A stretch of 64,000 bases of DNA from DSQQ01 sp964443075 (GCA_964443075.1 CAYUCB010000001.1:32315-96314); one strand, 5' to 3'; shown: positions 42,863 through 52,251, numbered from the stretch's first letter. Made by a program: numbers and translations. The notes: generated by a model not told the origin, from the letters alone.

Positions 42863-43022
42863 CCCTTATGATGATAAAGTGATTGCTACCGCTATCTTTG
42901 GGATGGCTGATTATTTAGTAACGGAAGATAACGACTTGAGAACCCCTGCTATCCTCAATGCGCTTTTTCAATCTGGCATTGAGGTTATTTCGATGACTGA
43001 GTTAATCAAGCTGCTTGATTAA
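42858..43022 (+). pseudogene. Truncated PIN-domain toxin
   Basis: The frame reads CDPYDDKVIATAIFGMADYL, then VTEDNDL, which is the C-terminal half of VapC-type PIN domains (DPDD-x(13)-A-D-Y-L-V-T-x-D). The N-terminal half with the first catalytic Asp is missing and no start fits. It overlaps the antitoxin stop. Deletion inside a VapBC pair explains this. Confidence 0.7.
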
Positions 43023-43107
43023 TAAGGATACCGAAAAAGCAGGTTATCGTTATGAAGATTTACGATGAATGATATTATACTTGTAAAGTAATTCTTGGAG
43101 GTGTTGG

Positions 43108-43362
43108 ATGGTTGCGCCTTTTGAAATGACCAAAGCCTACGAGGAAGTGATTGATTTTATCGCCGCCGGAACGGATCCTGGTAGTATTATTGCCTTTCAA
43201 CCCTCAGTTGCGGTTAAAGAGCGTATCGCTGATTTAATTTACCGTGAGAAAGCGGTAGGGCTTTCAGCCGAAGAAAAGGCTGAATTAGACAATTACATGC
43301 AACTTGAGCATTTAATGCGGTTAGCCAAAGCTCGCGCCCGTCAATACCTTGTCAATGAGTAG
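43108..43362 (+). CDS. Small partner protein of HNH nuclease
   Basis: 84 helical residues (MVAPFEMTKAYEEVIDFIAAG, then VAVKERIADLIYREKAVGLSAEEKAELDNYM split over the middle). I know no named domain, but small proteins of this kind are often next to HNH genes in Chloroflexota and cyanobacteria. GGAGG precedes the start. The HNH frame overlaps its end by 8 bases, so the two are co-translated; an antitoxin-like role is a guess. Confidence 0.7.
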   Translation: MVAPFEMTKAYEEVIDFIAAGTDPGSIIAFQPSVAVKERIADLIYREKAVGLSAEEKAELDNYMQLEHLMRLAKARARQYLVNE

Positions 43363-43795
43363 TCATGTTAGTGCGGCTTTGCGCCAGTTAGTGTTTGTTC
43401 GGGCTGATTATTTGTGTGAATACTGTTTGATTCATGAAGATGACACCTTTTTTGGTTGTCAGGTTGACCATATCATTAGCGTAAAACATGGGGGTGCTAC
43501 CGAAGCGAATAATTTGGCTTACGCTTGCGGTTTTTGCAATCGTCAAAAAGGCAGTGATATTGGTTCTATCTCTCGCCAAAGCGGACAAATCATCCGGTTT
43601 TTTAATCCGCGAACAGATAATTGGTCTGACCATTTTGAACTTGAGGGTGCTGTTATTAAATCTTTAACCGAAATTGGTGAGGTTACGGCTCGAATTTTGG
43701 GGTTTAATGATAGTGATCGCCTTTTAGAACGGCGAATCTTGATGGCTGTGGGGCGGTATCCCACTATTGATGCATTGGCTCGTATGAGAGGATAG
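43355..43795 (+). CDS. HNH endonuclease
   Basis: 146 residues from the ATG at 43355. CEYCLIHEDD gives the first zinc pair, QVDHIISVKHGGATEANNLAYACGFCNRQKG the HNH core with the second CxxC. Such nucleases occur in toxin-antitoxin, restriction and homing systems. It ends 1 base before nuoF, so the module was inserted or has settled without disturbing nuoF. It overlaps the 84-residue partner. Confidence 0.88.
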   Translation: MSSHVSAALRQLVFVRADYLCEYCLIHEDDTFFGCQVDHIISVKHGGATEANNLAYACGFCNRQKGSDIGSISRQSGQIIRFFNPRTDNWSDHFELEGAVIKSLTEIGEVTARILGFNDSDRLLERRILMAVGRYPTIDALARMRG

Positions 43796-43796
43796 T

Positions 43797-45068
43797 ATGG
43801 CCAACAAATTCCTAGAAAAACACGTCCTATTTCGACACCGCGACGTAGAAAATATCCGCGATATTGACGTTTACCTGGCTAACGATGGCTACAAAGCGCT
43901 GGAACGCGCCCTGAAAGAGTCAACCCCCGAGGGGGTGATGAATGAAGTAAAAGCCTCTGGTCTTCGCGGGCGTGGTGGAGCCGGTTTTCCGGCGGGCGTC
44001 AAGTGGAGTTTCATCCCCAAAAATATCTCGCCCAAATACATTGTGGTTAACGGCGATGAAAGCGAACCCGGCACCTTTAAAGACCGGGAGATTATGGAGA
44101 GCAACCCCCACCAATTCATCGAGGGGGTGATTTTGTGCGCTTACGCCGTCGGCGCGGAAACGGCTTACATTTACGGGCGCGGCGAATTTAAACCCGTTTT
44201 TAACGGCTCTCAAGGGCTGCAACAGGCGGTTGACGCGGCTTACGCCAAAGGATTTTTGGGTAAAAACATCCTCGGCAGCGATTTTTCAATGGATATTTAC
44301 CTGCACCTCGGTGCGGGAGCCTACATTTGCGGCGAAGAAACCGCTCTGCTCAACAGCCTGGAAGGGCTGATGGGCCAGCCGCGCAGCCGCCCTCCTTTTC
44401 CGGCGGTAGAAGGGTTGTACGCCAAGCCGACCGTCATCAACAACGTCGAAACGCTGACCAATGTACCGCCGATTGTGCTCAATGGGGCGCAGTGGTATCG
44501 CCAATTTGGCACCGAAAAAAGCCCCGGCACCAAAATCTTCAGCCTCAGTGGGCGGGTCAACCGGCCCGGCAATTATGAGCTGCCTCTGGGCCTGCCCATC
44601 CGCTATCTGATTGAGGAATGTGGCGGCGGTATTATTGAGGGCAAACAGGTCAAAGGGATTTTACCGGCAGGGGCCTCATCGGCCATTATTGGGCCGGATA
44701 AGCTGGATACGCCGATGGATTACGAAGCGATGGCCGCCGCCGGAACGATGCTCGGTTCGGCCTCCTTCATTATTCTCGATGAAACCATTGACGCGGTTTG
44801 GGCCGCCGAGAAAAACGTGAAATTCTTTAAGCACGAAAGCTGCGGCAAATGCAGTCCCTGCCGCGAAGGGACTCACTGGTTAGCCGGTGTTTACGCCAAA
44901 CTGCGTGAGGGTCGCGGCTCTCAAGAGGATGTGCAAATGCTGACCACCATCATCGAACAGATGGAAGGCAACTGCTTCTGCCTGCTGGGCGAGTTTGTGG
45001 TTCCCGGTGTGCGCACCAGTTTGAAGTTATTTGCTAATGAGTATGAGGCGCTGGCGGTGGATAAGTAG
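43797..45068 (+). CDS. nuoF: NADH-quinone oxidoreductase subunit F
   Basis: 423 residues with the NADH motif GLRGRGGAGFPAGVKW, FMN segment GDESEPGTFKDREI, GAGAYICGEETALLNSLEG, and 4Fe-4S ligands ESCGKCSPCREG and NCFCLLG (N3 cluster). It oxidises NADH and feeds the chain. It is separated from nuoE by 1.2 kb and from nuoG by 2.2 kb of accessory DNA. Confidence 0.97.
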   Translation: MANKFLEKHVLFRHRDVENIRDIDVYLANDGYKALERALKESTPEGVMNEVKASGLRGRGGAGFPAGVKWSFIPKNISPKYIVVNGDESEPGTFKDREIMESNPHQFIEGVILCAYAVGAETAYIYGRGEFKPVFNGSQGLQQAVDAAYAKGFLGKNILGSDFSMDIYLHLGAGAYICGEETALLNSLEGLMGQPRSRPPFPAVEGLYAKPTVINNVETLTNVPPIVLNGAQWYRQFGTEKSPGTKIFSLSGRVNRPGNYELPLGLPIRYLIEECGGGIIEGKQVKGILPAGASSAIIGPDKLDTPMDYEAMAAAGTMLGSASFIILDETIDAVWAAEKNVKFFKHESCGKCSPCREGTHWLAGVYAKLREGRGSQEDVQMLTTIIEQMEGNCFCLLGEFVVPGVRTSLKLFANEYEALAVDK

Positions 45069-45107
45069 TTGGGTGGAATTACTGGAATTATTTTTGAATC
45101 AACTCAG

Positions 45108-45264
45108 AGGGTGTTTCTTAAAGGTCATTCTGAGGCCGAAGGCCGAAGAATCCCTGAAACGGCCTCTTGCAAGTGGCGGTTTTAGGGACTCTTCGCTCTC
45201 GTTGGTCGCTCTGAGTAACATGGTGAGGTTGATTTTTAACCAGGTTCGATTTAAGAAACACGCT
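45108..45264. mobile_element. MITE-like element C in the nuo operon
   Basis: 157 bp with AGGGTGTTTCTTAAA (45108-45122) and TTTAAGAAACACGCT (45250-45264), 14 of 15 inverted matches, flanked by 5-bp direct repeats CTCAG (45103-45107, 45265-45269). No ORF inside. The right repeat supplies part of the ribosome site of the next gene. Confidence 0.78.
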
Positions 45265-45277
45265 CTCAGGAGAAACT

Positions 45278-46984
45278 ATGGCAATTTGGAAATCATATAG
45301 AGTATCCGACATCATAACCGAGATTGAGGATAAAAAATTTGTTCTTCCCGTTATTCAAAGACGCCTTGTCTGGGATGAGGAAAAAATGGAACTCCTCTTT
45401 GATACCTTACTTAAAGGTGACTCCTTTGGTGGAATAATGGTTATTGAAGAAGAGAAAAATAGTAAACCACTTTTTAGTTTTAGAACTTTCACAAAAGATG
45501 GTGATATTATAGCTTCTATACAGGTTGACCAACTAACACAACTTCAAGACTTCGTAATTGACGGACAACAAAGACTTCAATCATTTTACATTGGTCTGAA
45601 AGGTAGTATTAATGGGCAAGTACTATACTTTGACTTGTTTAGTGACTACAAGATTCAATTTGAGTTCAAATTTGAAAACGATGCTAATAAATTACCCAAA
45701 CAATCAAAAGATAATAATGCTGATAGAGCAATCCCGGAACATAATTGGTATTTAGCAAGTAGCTTACTAAAAAGATTGAAGGAAACTCACGATAATGAGC
45801 AGGTTGCCAGCGAAATTATCGCAAATCAGAATATAATAGACGACATCAAGAAGACCCACATAAATAGAAATGTTAGCGCATTCTTTAGAAATGTTATAAC
45901 TTCCGAGACTCTTGGTATATCTAAGGTTGTCATAAACAAATCCTACGACGAAACTGCTAACAGGCAAAGAATAGTTGAATTATTCAGAAGATTAAATGAC
46001 GGCGCGACAAAACTTTCATCGTTTGATTTGGTTGCATCTAAGCTTAAAGGATTTGCCTGGGAGATGGAAGGCTTTTTAGAAGAAACATTAAGGAACTACG
46101 AAGAAATCGGACTTTCTCAAGATAACCTGATAAAACTTATTTTTCTCCTTCAAGGCAATCACAATAAGGAAATGGCTTCTATTGAAGGGACTGATGCTGA
46201 TTTTGCAATCAAAAATAGAGAAAGAATAAACTCTACCTTAAAAAGTCTTAAAGACTTTTTAGTTCACTCCAAACTATATGATTATTACAAAGACGGCAAT
46301 CGTTCTTTCATTCCCTTGTTTTTTATAGCGCATCACATTTTTCATAAACAAATCAGTAATGATGAAGTAAATAGATTTTTCGACAACTTTGATGCCGGTA
46401 ATACAGAATTTTCAAAAATGAAAATATGGGTTTTCCATTCTTTGATTAATGGCGTTTTCCGTAGCAGAGGAGTAGGTTGGATACCTTATAAAACAGGAAT
46501 AAGAAAACTTCTTGAAGAAATACGAAAATATAAAAACTTCGATTTTCCTGTTGAAAAACTATTTCAAGTCTACCGGGACCATCCAATTACTTTTACGACA
46601 CAATATGGAACTTCTAATTTAGACCAACTTGACAATTCATTTTTGTTTTACTTAATGTATGATCTCAATCGGACTATAAGAATTCAAGATACTGATCACA
46701 TAATGCCAAAATCAATTTTAGAAGCAAAACATTATGATCAGTCAAAAATTAACAGTATCAAAAACTATCAGCTCATAGACTTTGGAACTAATCGGGGGGA
46801 GAAAAATGCCAAACCTTTTAAGGATTGGATTAATAATCCGGCATACGTTTCTGACAAACAGGCATTTGTAAAGAGACATTTAATTCCGTCCGATGAAAGA
46901 ATTTGGATTGAGGATAAGTTTGAAGAATTTATAAATGCAAGAGCGCAACTTATTCTTACTCAAATGAGAAACTCTATACAATAA
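45278..46984 (+). CDS. GmrSD-like DUF262 plus HNH (DUF1524-like) protein
   Basis: The 568-residue protein starts with the DUF262 pattern FVLPVIQRRLVWDEEKMELL and DGQQRLQSF (95-103), a ParB-like NTP-binding core. The C-terminus has an HNH-type nuclease motif DTDHIMPKS (H474) and NYQLIDFGTNRGEKNAKPF (N505, N510). This is the architecture of type IV restriction enzymes such as GmrSD that cut modified phage DNA. It is markedly more A/T-rich than its nuo neighbours, a sign of transfer. It sits between nuoF and nuoG, 13 bases after a MITE-like element. Confidence 0.88.
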   Translation: MAIWKSYRVSDIITEIEDKKFVLPVIQRRLVWDEEKMELLFDTLLKGDSFGGIMVIEEEKNSKPLFSFRTFTKDGDIIASIQVDQLTQLQDFVIDGQQRLQSFYIGLKGSINGQVLYFDLFSDYKIQFEFKFENDANKLPKQSKDNNADRAIPEHNWYLASSLLKRLKETHDNEQVASEIIANQNIIDDIKKTHINRNVSAFFRNVITSETLGISKVVINKSYDETANRQRIVELFRRLNDGATKLSSFDLVASKLKGFAWEMEGFLEETLRNYEEIGLSQDNLIKLIFLLQGNHNKEMASIEGTDADFAIKNRERINSTLKSLKDFLVHSKLYDYYKDGNRSFIPLFFIAHHIFHKQISNDEVNRFFDNFDAGNTEFSKMKIWVFHSLINGVFRSRGVGWIPYKTGIRKLLEEIRKYKNFDFPVEKLFQVYRDHPITFTTQYGTSNLDQLDNSFLFYLMYDLNRTIRIQDTDHIMPKSILEAKHYDQSKINSIKNYQLIDFGTNRGEKNAKPFKDWINNPAYVSDKQAFVKRHLIPSDERIWIEDKFEEFINARAQLILTQMRNSIQ

Positions 46985-47021
46985 AGAGGTCGTCAGATTG
47001 TAAAAACGTAAGGCTATAGAG

Positions 47022-47222
47022 ATGATAGGGGATGCGGTAAAACTGGCTAAAATAGAGTCTCTTGAATTAACGGTTGAAGAATTGGCCCAGATATTGCTGA
47101 CACTTGACTAGGACGAACTGGATACTTTAGAGATTCTTTTAAACCCGCAAGCGTGTCTCACGATTGAACAATCTCTGCAAGACATTGAGGAAGGTCATGC
47201 CCTTCCGTTTGAAAAATGGTAA
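47022..47222 (+). pseudogene. Small antitoxin-like gene with in-frame stop
   Basis: The frame reads MIGDAVKLAKIESLELTVEE, LAQILLTLD, then TAG (47109-47111), then DELDTLEILLNP and ends EEGHALPFEKW. Without the TAG it is a 66-residue helical protein like the short antitoxin-type proteins next to PIN or RelE genes. No toxin frame follows. The stop is a point change or sequencing error. Confidence 0.6.
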
Positions 47223-47260
47223 CGATGGATGAGTTATCAAATTGATTGGAAAGGTTCCCA

Positions 47261-49921
47261 ATGCCAGATAGCACTGTTACTGTAACCATAGATGGCATTC
47301 AAGTCGCCGTTCCCAAAGGAACGTTAATTGTCGAAGCGGCCAAACGGGTAGGCCTTGAAATCCCGGTTTTTTGTTACCACGCCAAGCTTGACCCCGTGGG
47401 GATGTGCCGCATGTGCCTGGTAGAAGTGGGCACGCCGGTGATGGACCCGGCGACCAAACAGCCTACTTTAGACCAAGATGGCAAACCGGTTATCCGCTTT
47501 ATGCCTAAACCCACCACCGCCTGCACCACCCCGGTGACCGATGGCATGGCCGTTAAGGTCAATTCCGAGGCGTCGCTGGCCGACCGCAAGGCGGTACTGG
47601 AATTTTTGCTCACCAGCCACCCCCTGGATTGCCCCATTTGCGATAAAGGCGGCGAATGTCCCCTGCAAGACCTGACCATTCGCCACGGGCCGGGTAACAG
47701 CCGCTTTGATTACGAGGACAAGCAGCATTTCCCCAAAAAATATCCGCTGGGCGACCTGATTGTGCTGGATATGGAGCGCTGTATCATCTGCACTCGCTGC
47801 ACCCGCTTTCAATCAGAAGTGGCCCACGACCCGGTGCTGGCGGTAGAAGAACGGGGCCGACACGCCCATATCGTCAGTTATTCTAACCCGCCCTTTGATA
47901 GCCACTATTCCGGCAACACCACCGATGTCTGCCCAGTGGGGGCTTTAACCACCCGCGATTTTCGCTTTGGGGCGCGAGCCTGGGAACTGACCAATATCCC
48001 CAGTATTTGCAACCATTGCAGCGTGGGCTGTAACACCGTTTTGAGCACGCGGGCCGGCCAGATTAAACGGGTCATGCCCCGCCAGAACGAAATCGTCAAT
48101 GAAATTTGGCTGTGCGACAAAGGCCGCTTTGGGCATCACTTTAACGGCAGCCCTAATCGTTTAACCACCCCCCTGGTGCGTCAGGGCGACCAGTTGGTTG
48201 AAGCGACTTGGGGCGATGCCCTCAGCCTGGTAGCCCGCAAATTTGGCGAAATCAAAACCGCGCACGGGCCTAACGCTTTGGGCGGTCTGGCCGGAGCGCG
48301 CCTATCGAATGAAGACCTCTACCTCTTTCAAAAATTCTTCCGCCAGGTGATTGGCACTCACAATATAGACCATCGTATCGGCCTGAGTGCGGCCCTGGAA
48401 GATGAAACCGCCTACACCGTAGGGGTCGGCGTGGGCACCGACCTGGGGCGCGTAGGCAAAGGTTCTACCATTCTGGTTGTCGGTTGTGATCTGGATCAGG
48501 AAGCCCCTATTCTTTACCTGCGGGTGGCCGGAGCGGCGGTTAAGCGAGGCGCGCATGTAATTAATGCCGGCGGGCGGCGCACCAAGCTCGATGCCCAGGC
48601 CAAAACCAGCCTGCACTACCGTTATGGGACGGCGACGCACCTGGCTCTGGGGCTGTTAGCTTCGGTGGTGCAGCAGGGCTTGGTGGCTCAAGCTTGGGTT
48701 GACAGCCATACCACCGGTTTGGCCGATTTAGCGGAGTCATTAAAGAATTACACCCCTGAGCAGGTGGCGGCAGTAACGGGTATCGCTGCCTCTGAAATTG
48801 AGGCCGCCGCCAAAGCCTTTGCCGAGGCTCAGAACGGTATCATCCTCTTTGGCATGGAAGCGGGCAACGACCCGGCCCTGCGAGCGGCTTTAGAAAATTT
48901 GGCTCTGATTACCGGCCATGCCGGTAAACCTGATAGCGGCCTCATCGCCGTACTGCCTCACGTCAACAGCCGGGGCGCGGCGGATATGGGCCTGGTGCCT
49001 CACCGTCTGCCCGGTTATGTGCCGGTTGAAGCGGGTCAAGAAGGGCTGTCAGCGGTAGAAATGTTGACTGGCAAGGTCAAGGCGATGCTGATTGCCGGGG
49101 CCGACCCCGCCGCCGAAAGCGCTGCTTACAAAGCGTCTCTGGAGCAGTTAGACTTTTTGGTGGTGCAAGAGTTGTTCCTCACCGAAACGGCTCAACTGGC
49201 CGATGTGGTGCTGCCCGCGCAGGGCGTGGCCGAGCGTGACGGCTCTTTCACCAACGCCGAGCGCCGGGTGCAGGCGTTTGACTCCGGCGTTCCCGCTCCG
49301 GGCAAGGCCTGGGCCGACTGGTTGATTGTGTCGGTACTGGCGGGGCAGATGGGGACCGATTGGCCTTACGCTTCAGCCGATGGGGTGATGGCTGAAATTA
49401 CCCAAACTGTGCCGCTTTACGCCGCTACAAAATTTGAAAATCTGGTCGCGCCGGTTTCGCTGACCCGCCAAACGTCGCACTACATTTACTCCGGCATGAG
49501 TTTTACCGCTGATGTGCGCGAAGGCGTGCAGTGGCCTACGCTGGCCGAGCAAGAGTCGGCCAAAATTGCTTTGCGCTTCATCGCCCCGGCCCAACCGTCG
49601 GACGACAGCGGCTTGACTCTGGTAGCGCCACGTTTTCTTTATGATGATGGTCGTCTGCTGGCCGAGACCGAGCTGGTTCAGCCGCATCTTCACCGGCCCA
49701 AACTGCTGATTTCCCCGGCAGACGCGCAACAGTTAGGGCTTAATAACGGCGATATGGTAACAGTCTCGCAAAACGGGAGCGCCGTAACCCTGCCGGTGCA
49801 GGTCAACCGGCAATTAAGCCAGGGCGTGGCCCTCACCCCTCGCAATCTGGCCGGTCGCCCGGCGGAGCAGCTTTTGGGGCCGGGTGGTTTGTACGGAACG
49901 GTTAAAATTAAGAAGGATTAA
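47261..49921 (+). CDS. nuoG: NADH-quinone oxidoreductase subunit G
   Basis: 886 residues from the ATG at 47261 (MPDSTVTVTIDGIQVAVPKG). Iron-sulfur ligands in order: CYHAKLDPVGMCRMC (2Fe-2S), HPLDCPICDKGGECPLQ (His-Cys cluster), CIICTRCTRF and a later CP, and CNHCSVGCNTVLSTR for the additional 4Fe-4S. The rest is molybdopterin-oxidoreductase-like without a cofactor site needed. It carries electrons between NuoF and the N2 region. GGAAAGG precedes this start. Confidence 0.96.
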   Translation: MPDSTVTVTIDGIQVAVPKGTLIVEAAKRVGLEIPVFCYHAKLDPVGMCRMCLVEVGTPVMDPATKQPTLDQDGKPVIRFMPKPTTACTTPVTDGMAVKVNSEASLADRKAVLEFLLTSHPLDCPICDKGGECPLQDLTIRHGPGNSRFDYEDKQHFPKKYPLGDLIVLDMERCIICTRCTRFQSEVAHDPVLAVEERGRHAHIVSYSNPPFDSHYSGNTTDVCPVGALTTRDFRFGARAWELTNIPSICNHCSVGCNTVLSTRAGQIKRVMPRQNEIVNEIWLCDKGRFGHHFNGSPNRLTTPLVRQGDQLVEATWGDALSLVARKFGEIKTAHGPNALGGLAGARLSNEDLYLFQKFFRQVIGTHNIDHRIGLSAALEDETAYTVGVGVGTDLGRVGKGSTILVVGCDLDQEAPILYLRVAGAAVKRGAHVINAGGRRTKLDAQAKTSLHYRYGTATHLALGLLASVVQQGLVAQAWVDSHTTGLADLAESLKNYTPEQVAAVTGIAASEIEAAAKAFAEAQNGIILFGMEAGNDPALRAALENLALITGHAGKPDSGLIAVLPHVNSRGAADMGLVPHRLPGYVPVEAGQEGLSAVEMLTGKVKAMLIAGADPAAESAAYKASLEQLDFLVVQELFLTETAQLADVVLPAQGVAERDGSFTNAERRVQAFDSGVPAPGKAWADWLIVSVLAGQMGTDWPYASADGVMAEITQTVPLYAATKFENLVAPVSLTRQTSHYIYSGMSFTADVREGVQWPTLAEQESAKIALRFIAPAQPSDDSGLTLVAPRFLYDDGRLLAETELVQPHLHRPKLLISPADAQQLGLNNGDMVTVSQNGSAVTLPVQVNRQLSQGVALTPRNLAGRPAEQLLGPGGLYGTVKIKKD

Positions 49922-49925
49922 GGCA

Positions 49926-50969
49926 ATGGATCCGCAACTTATTCAATACCTGGTAGTGCTGATTCAGTCGTTTATTATCGCTACCGTGCTGATGCTGGGG
50001 TTTGGCCTGCTGACGGTGGTTGAGCGTAAAACCGTGGCCCGTTTTACCTTACGCTACGGCCCTAACCGGGTGGGCAAATTCGGCTCGCTGCAAATTCTGG
50101 CCGATATGCTGAAGATGTTCTTTAAAGAAGAAATCATCCCCGGCCATGTGGATAAAATTGTGTATCTGATGGCTCCCGGTATTGCGTTGGTGCCGGCGCT
50201 GCTGGCGATTGCGGTCATTCCCATTGCCCGCGAGCCGGTGGTGCTGCCGTTTGAGGTGTTTGGGGCGACGATTACCATTTACCCCTGGATTGCTGATGTG
50301 AATGTGGGGGTACTCTACTTGCTGGCTGTCGGCAGTTTAGCCACGTACGGAGTTATTTTGGGGGGCTGGTCAAGCAATAACAAATACTCGTTGTTGGGCG
50401 GGCTGCGCACCAGTTCGCAGATGCTCAGTTACGAGCTGCCGTTGGGCGCGGCGATGTTAAGTGTAATTTTGATGGCCGGCTCATTTCAGTTGACGACTAT
50501 TGCTGAAATGCAGGGAAAATTGGGCGGGTTGGGCTGGTTTATCTTTGTTCAGCCGATAGCCTTTCTTATTTTCTTTATCAGCGCTCTGGCCGAATCGGGC
50601 CGGGCGCCGTTTGACCTGCCGGAAACCGAAAATGAGTTGATTGGCGGCTTTGCCACCGAGTATGGCGGTATGAAGTTTGGCCTCTTCTTTGGGGCGGAAT
50701 ACGTTCACGTCATTATTCTAAGTTGTATTGCCACTGCTCTCTTCTTGGGCGGCTGGCAGGGGCCGCTGGCAATGCAAATTCCCTTGTTACAGCCGCTTTA
50801 CTTTGTGCTTAAAGTGGGGGTGATGATTTTTGTGATTATGTGGGTGCGGGCCAGCGTACCCCGCGTGCGCTTTGATAAGATGATGCGCTTCTGCTGGCGC
50901 TTTTTACTGCCGCTGGGGATGATTAACCTGGCGGTAACCGCCTTAGTTTTAGCCGTATTGAATTTTTAA
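49926..50969 (+). CDS. nuoH: NADH-quinone oxidoreductase subunit H
   Basis: 347 residues with eight membrane helices; ERKTVARFTLRYGPNRVGKFGSLQ and ESGRAPFDLPETENELIGGFATEY are the NuoH quinone-chamber signatures. Start ATG at 49926 follows AAGGATTAAGG, 4 bases after nuoG. Confidence 0.97.
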   Translation: MDPQLIQYLVVLIQSFIIATVLMLGFGLLTVVERKTVARFTLRYGPNRVGKFGSLQILADMLKMFFKEEIIPGHVDKIVYLMAPGIALVPALLAIAVIPIAREPVVLPFEVFGATITIYPWIADVNVGVLYLLAVGSLATYGVILGGWSSNNKYSLLGGLRTSSQMLSYELPLGAAMLSVILMAGSFQLTTIAEMQGKLGGLGWFIFVQPIAFLIFFISALAESGRAPFDLPETENELIGGFATEYGGMKFGLFFGAEYVHVIILSCIATALFLGGWQGPLAMQIPLLQPLYFVLKVGVMIFVIMWVRASVPRVRFDKMMRFCWRFLLPLGMINLAVTALVLAVLNF

Positions 50970-50970
50970 T

Positions 50971-51035
50971 AAAGAGACGGGGACGCGAGGAGGCGGTGAG
51001 ACGAGGAAAATTTTCGCGTCTTCGCATCTTCAAGT
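50971..51035. repeat. STRR-like repeat between nuoH and nuoI
   Basis: GAGACGGGGACGCGAGGAGGC and GGTGAGACGAGG units, then CGCGTCTTCGCATCTTC on the opposing arm. Confidence 0.6.
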
Positions 51036-51063
51036 ACGGTCTGGCCGGATGAAGGATTAAGCT

Positions 51064-51591
51064 ATGATCAACGAAGTTAAAGATGTCTTAACCGGTTCGG
51101 TAGAAATTGCGCGGGCCATGGGCGTGACTTTAAAGCATCTGTTCCGCCAGCCGGTCACCAACCAATTTCCCGATGAGCCGGTGGCGGTTTACCCCCGTTT
51201 TCGGGGGCGACATGTGCTGAAACGCTACGAAAACGGCCTGGAGCGCTGCATTGGGTGCTCGCTGTGCGCGGCAGCTTGTCCCACCGATTGCATCTTTGTG
51301 GAAGCCGCCGAAAATACTGACGCTGACCGTCGTTCGCCGGGAGAACGCTACGCCAAAACTTACGAAATCAACATGCTGCGCTGTATTTTCTGCGGCTACT
51401 GCGCCGAAGCCTGCCCCACCCAGGCCATCGTACTGGAACATGATTTCGCTCTGGCTGAGTACAATCGCTGGGATGCGATTTACACTAAAGAACGGCTGCT
51501 GCAACCTCACGACCCGCCGCATTTGATTATTCGAGATGACCAGGTATATGTGGAACAACTAACCTGGGGAAAAACCAAACGTAAAACGTAA
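51064..51591 (+). CDS. nuoI: NADH-quinone oxidoreductase subunit I
   Basis: 175 residues with two 4Fe-4S motifs, CIGCSLCAAACPTDC and CIFCGYCAEACPTQA. The last codons (TKRKT) are made of the heptamer AAACGTA, so the repeat begins inside the gene end. Confidence 0.97.
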   Translation: MINEVKDVLTGSVEIARAMGVTLKHLFRQPVTNQFPDEPVAVYPRFRGRHVLKRYENGLERCIGCSLCAAACPTDCIFVEAAENTDADRRSPGERYAKTYEINMLRCIFCGYCAEACPTQAIVLEHDFALAEYNRWDAIYTKERLLQPHDPPHLIIRDDQVYVEQLTWGKTKRKT

Positions 51592-51676
51592 AACGTAAAA
51601 CGTAAAACGTAAGGGTTGATGGTGTAACATGACTTTCTCTAACCTTCATTACGTTTTACGCAATACGTTTTACCTG
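51578..51676. repeat. STRR hairpin at nuoI-nuoJ
   Basis: Five tandem AAACGTA heptamers (51578-51612) and an opposing TTACGTTTTACGCAATACG arm (51648-51672). Confidence 0.8.
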
Positions 51677-51702
51677 ATTTGCCACATTTTGGGTAAAACG
51701 AT

Positions 51703-52251
51703 ATGTTCACACAAATACTCTTTTTTATCGTGGCGGCGATTGCCGTCATTGCGGCCCTGGGGGTTATTTTTAATAAAAACCTGGTGCACAGCGCCTTGAG
51801 TCTGCTGGTTAACTTTGGCTCGTTGGCGGTGCTCTATTTTATGCTCAACGCCCAATTTTTGGGCATAGTGCAGATTATGGTTTACGCCGGGGCCATTGTG
51901 GTGCTCTTTCTCTTTGTGGTGATGCTGTTGGGCGCAGAATTGGGCGAAAAGGTCACCACCTGGCTGACGACCCGGAACATAATTATGGCGGTTTTAAGCC
52001 TGGGCTTGTTGACCATCATTGGCACCGCCGTATTTGAAAATTACACCTATGGAGCCAAAGGCACTCTAACCCCGGAGGCCGTGCAGCAGTACGGCCAAAC
52101 CCAAATGATCGGGGCGGCCCTGTTTACCGATTATATGCTGGCCTTTCAACTGGTGGGGGTGCTGTTATCGGTGGGGGTTATTGGGGTAGTTTGGTTAGCG
52201 CAGCATCACAAGCGCCAAAAAAGCAATGCGGGAGGACAACTCAATGACTGA
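51703..52251 (+). CDS. nuoJ: NADH-quinone oxidoreductase subunit J
   Basis: 182 residues with five membrane helices; LVHSALSLLVNFGSLAVLYFMLNAQFLGIVQIMVYAGAIVVLFLFVVMLLG (in segments) is the NuoJ core with the TM3 pi-bulge region. Its end overlaps nuoK by 8 bases. Confidence 0.95.
   Translation: MFTQILFFIVAAIAVIAALGVIFNKNLVHSALSLLVNFGSLAVLYFMLNAQFLGIVQIMVYAGAIVVLFLFVVMLLGAELGEKVTTWLTTRNIIMAVLSLGLLTIIGTAVFENYTYGAKGTLTPEAVQQYGQTQMIGAALFTDYMLAFQLVGVLLSVGVIGVVWLAQHHKRQKSNAGGQLND

Noticed and set aside
47109..47111. Recoded TAG (pyrrolysine or readthrough)
   Set aside because: A small antitoxin-like protein gives no reason for recoding, and no supporting signal is visible; a disabling mutation or read error is simpler.
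51578..51676. CRISPR-like tandem repeat
   Set aside because: Units are 7 bases without spacers and face their complement, so it is an STRR hairpin. No CRISPR array or cas gene is present in the window.
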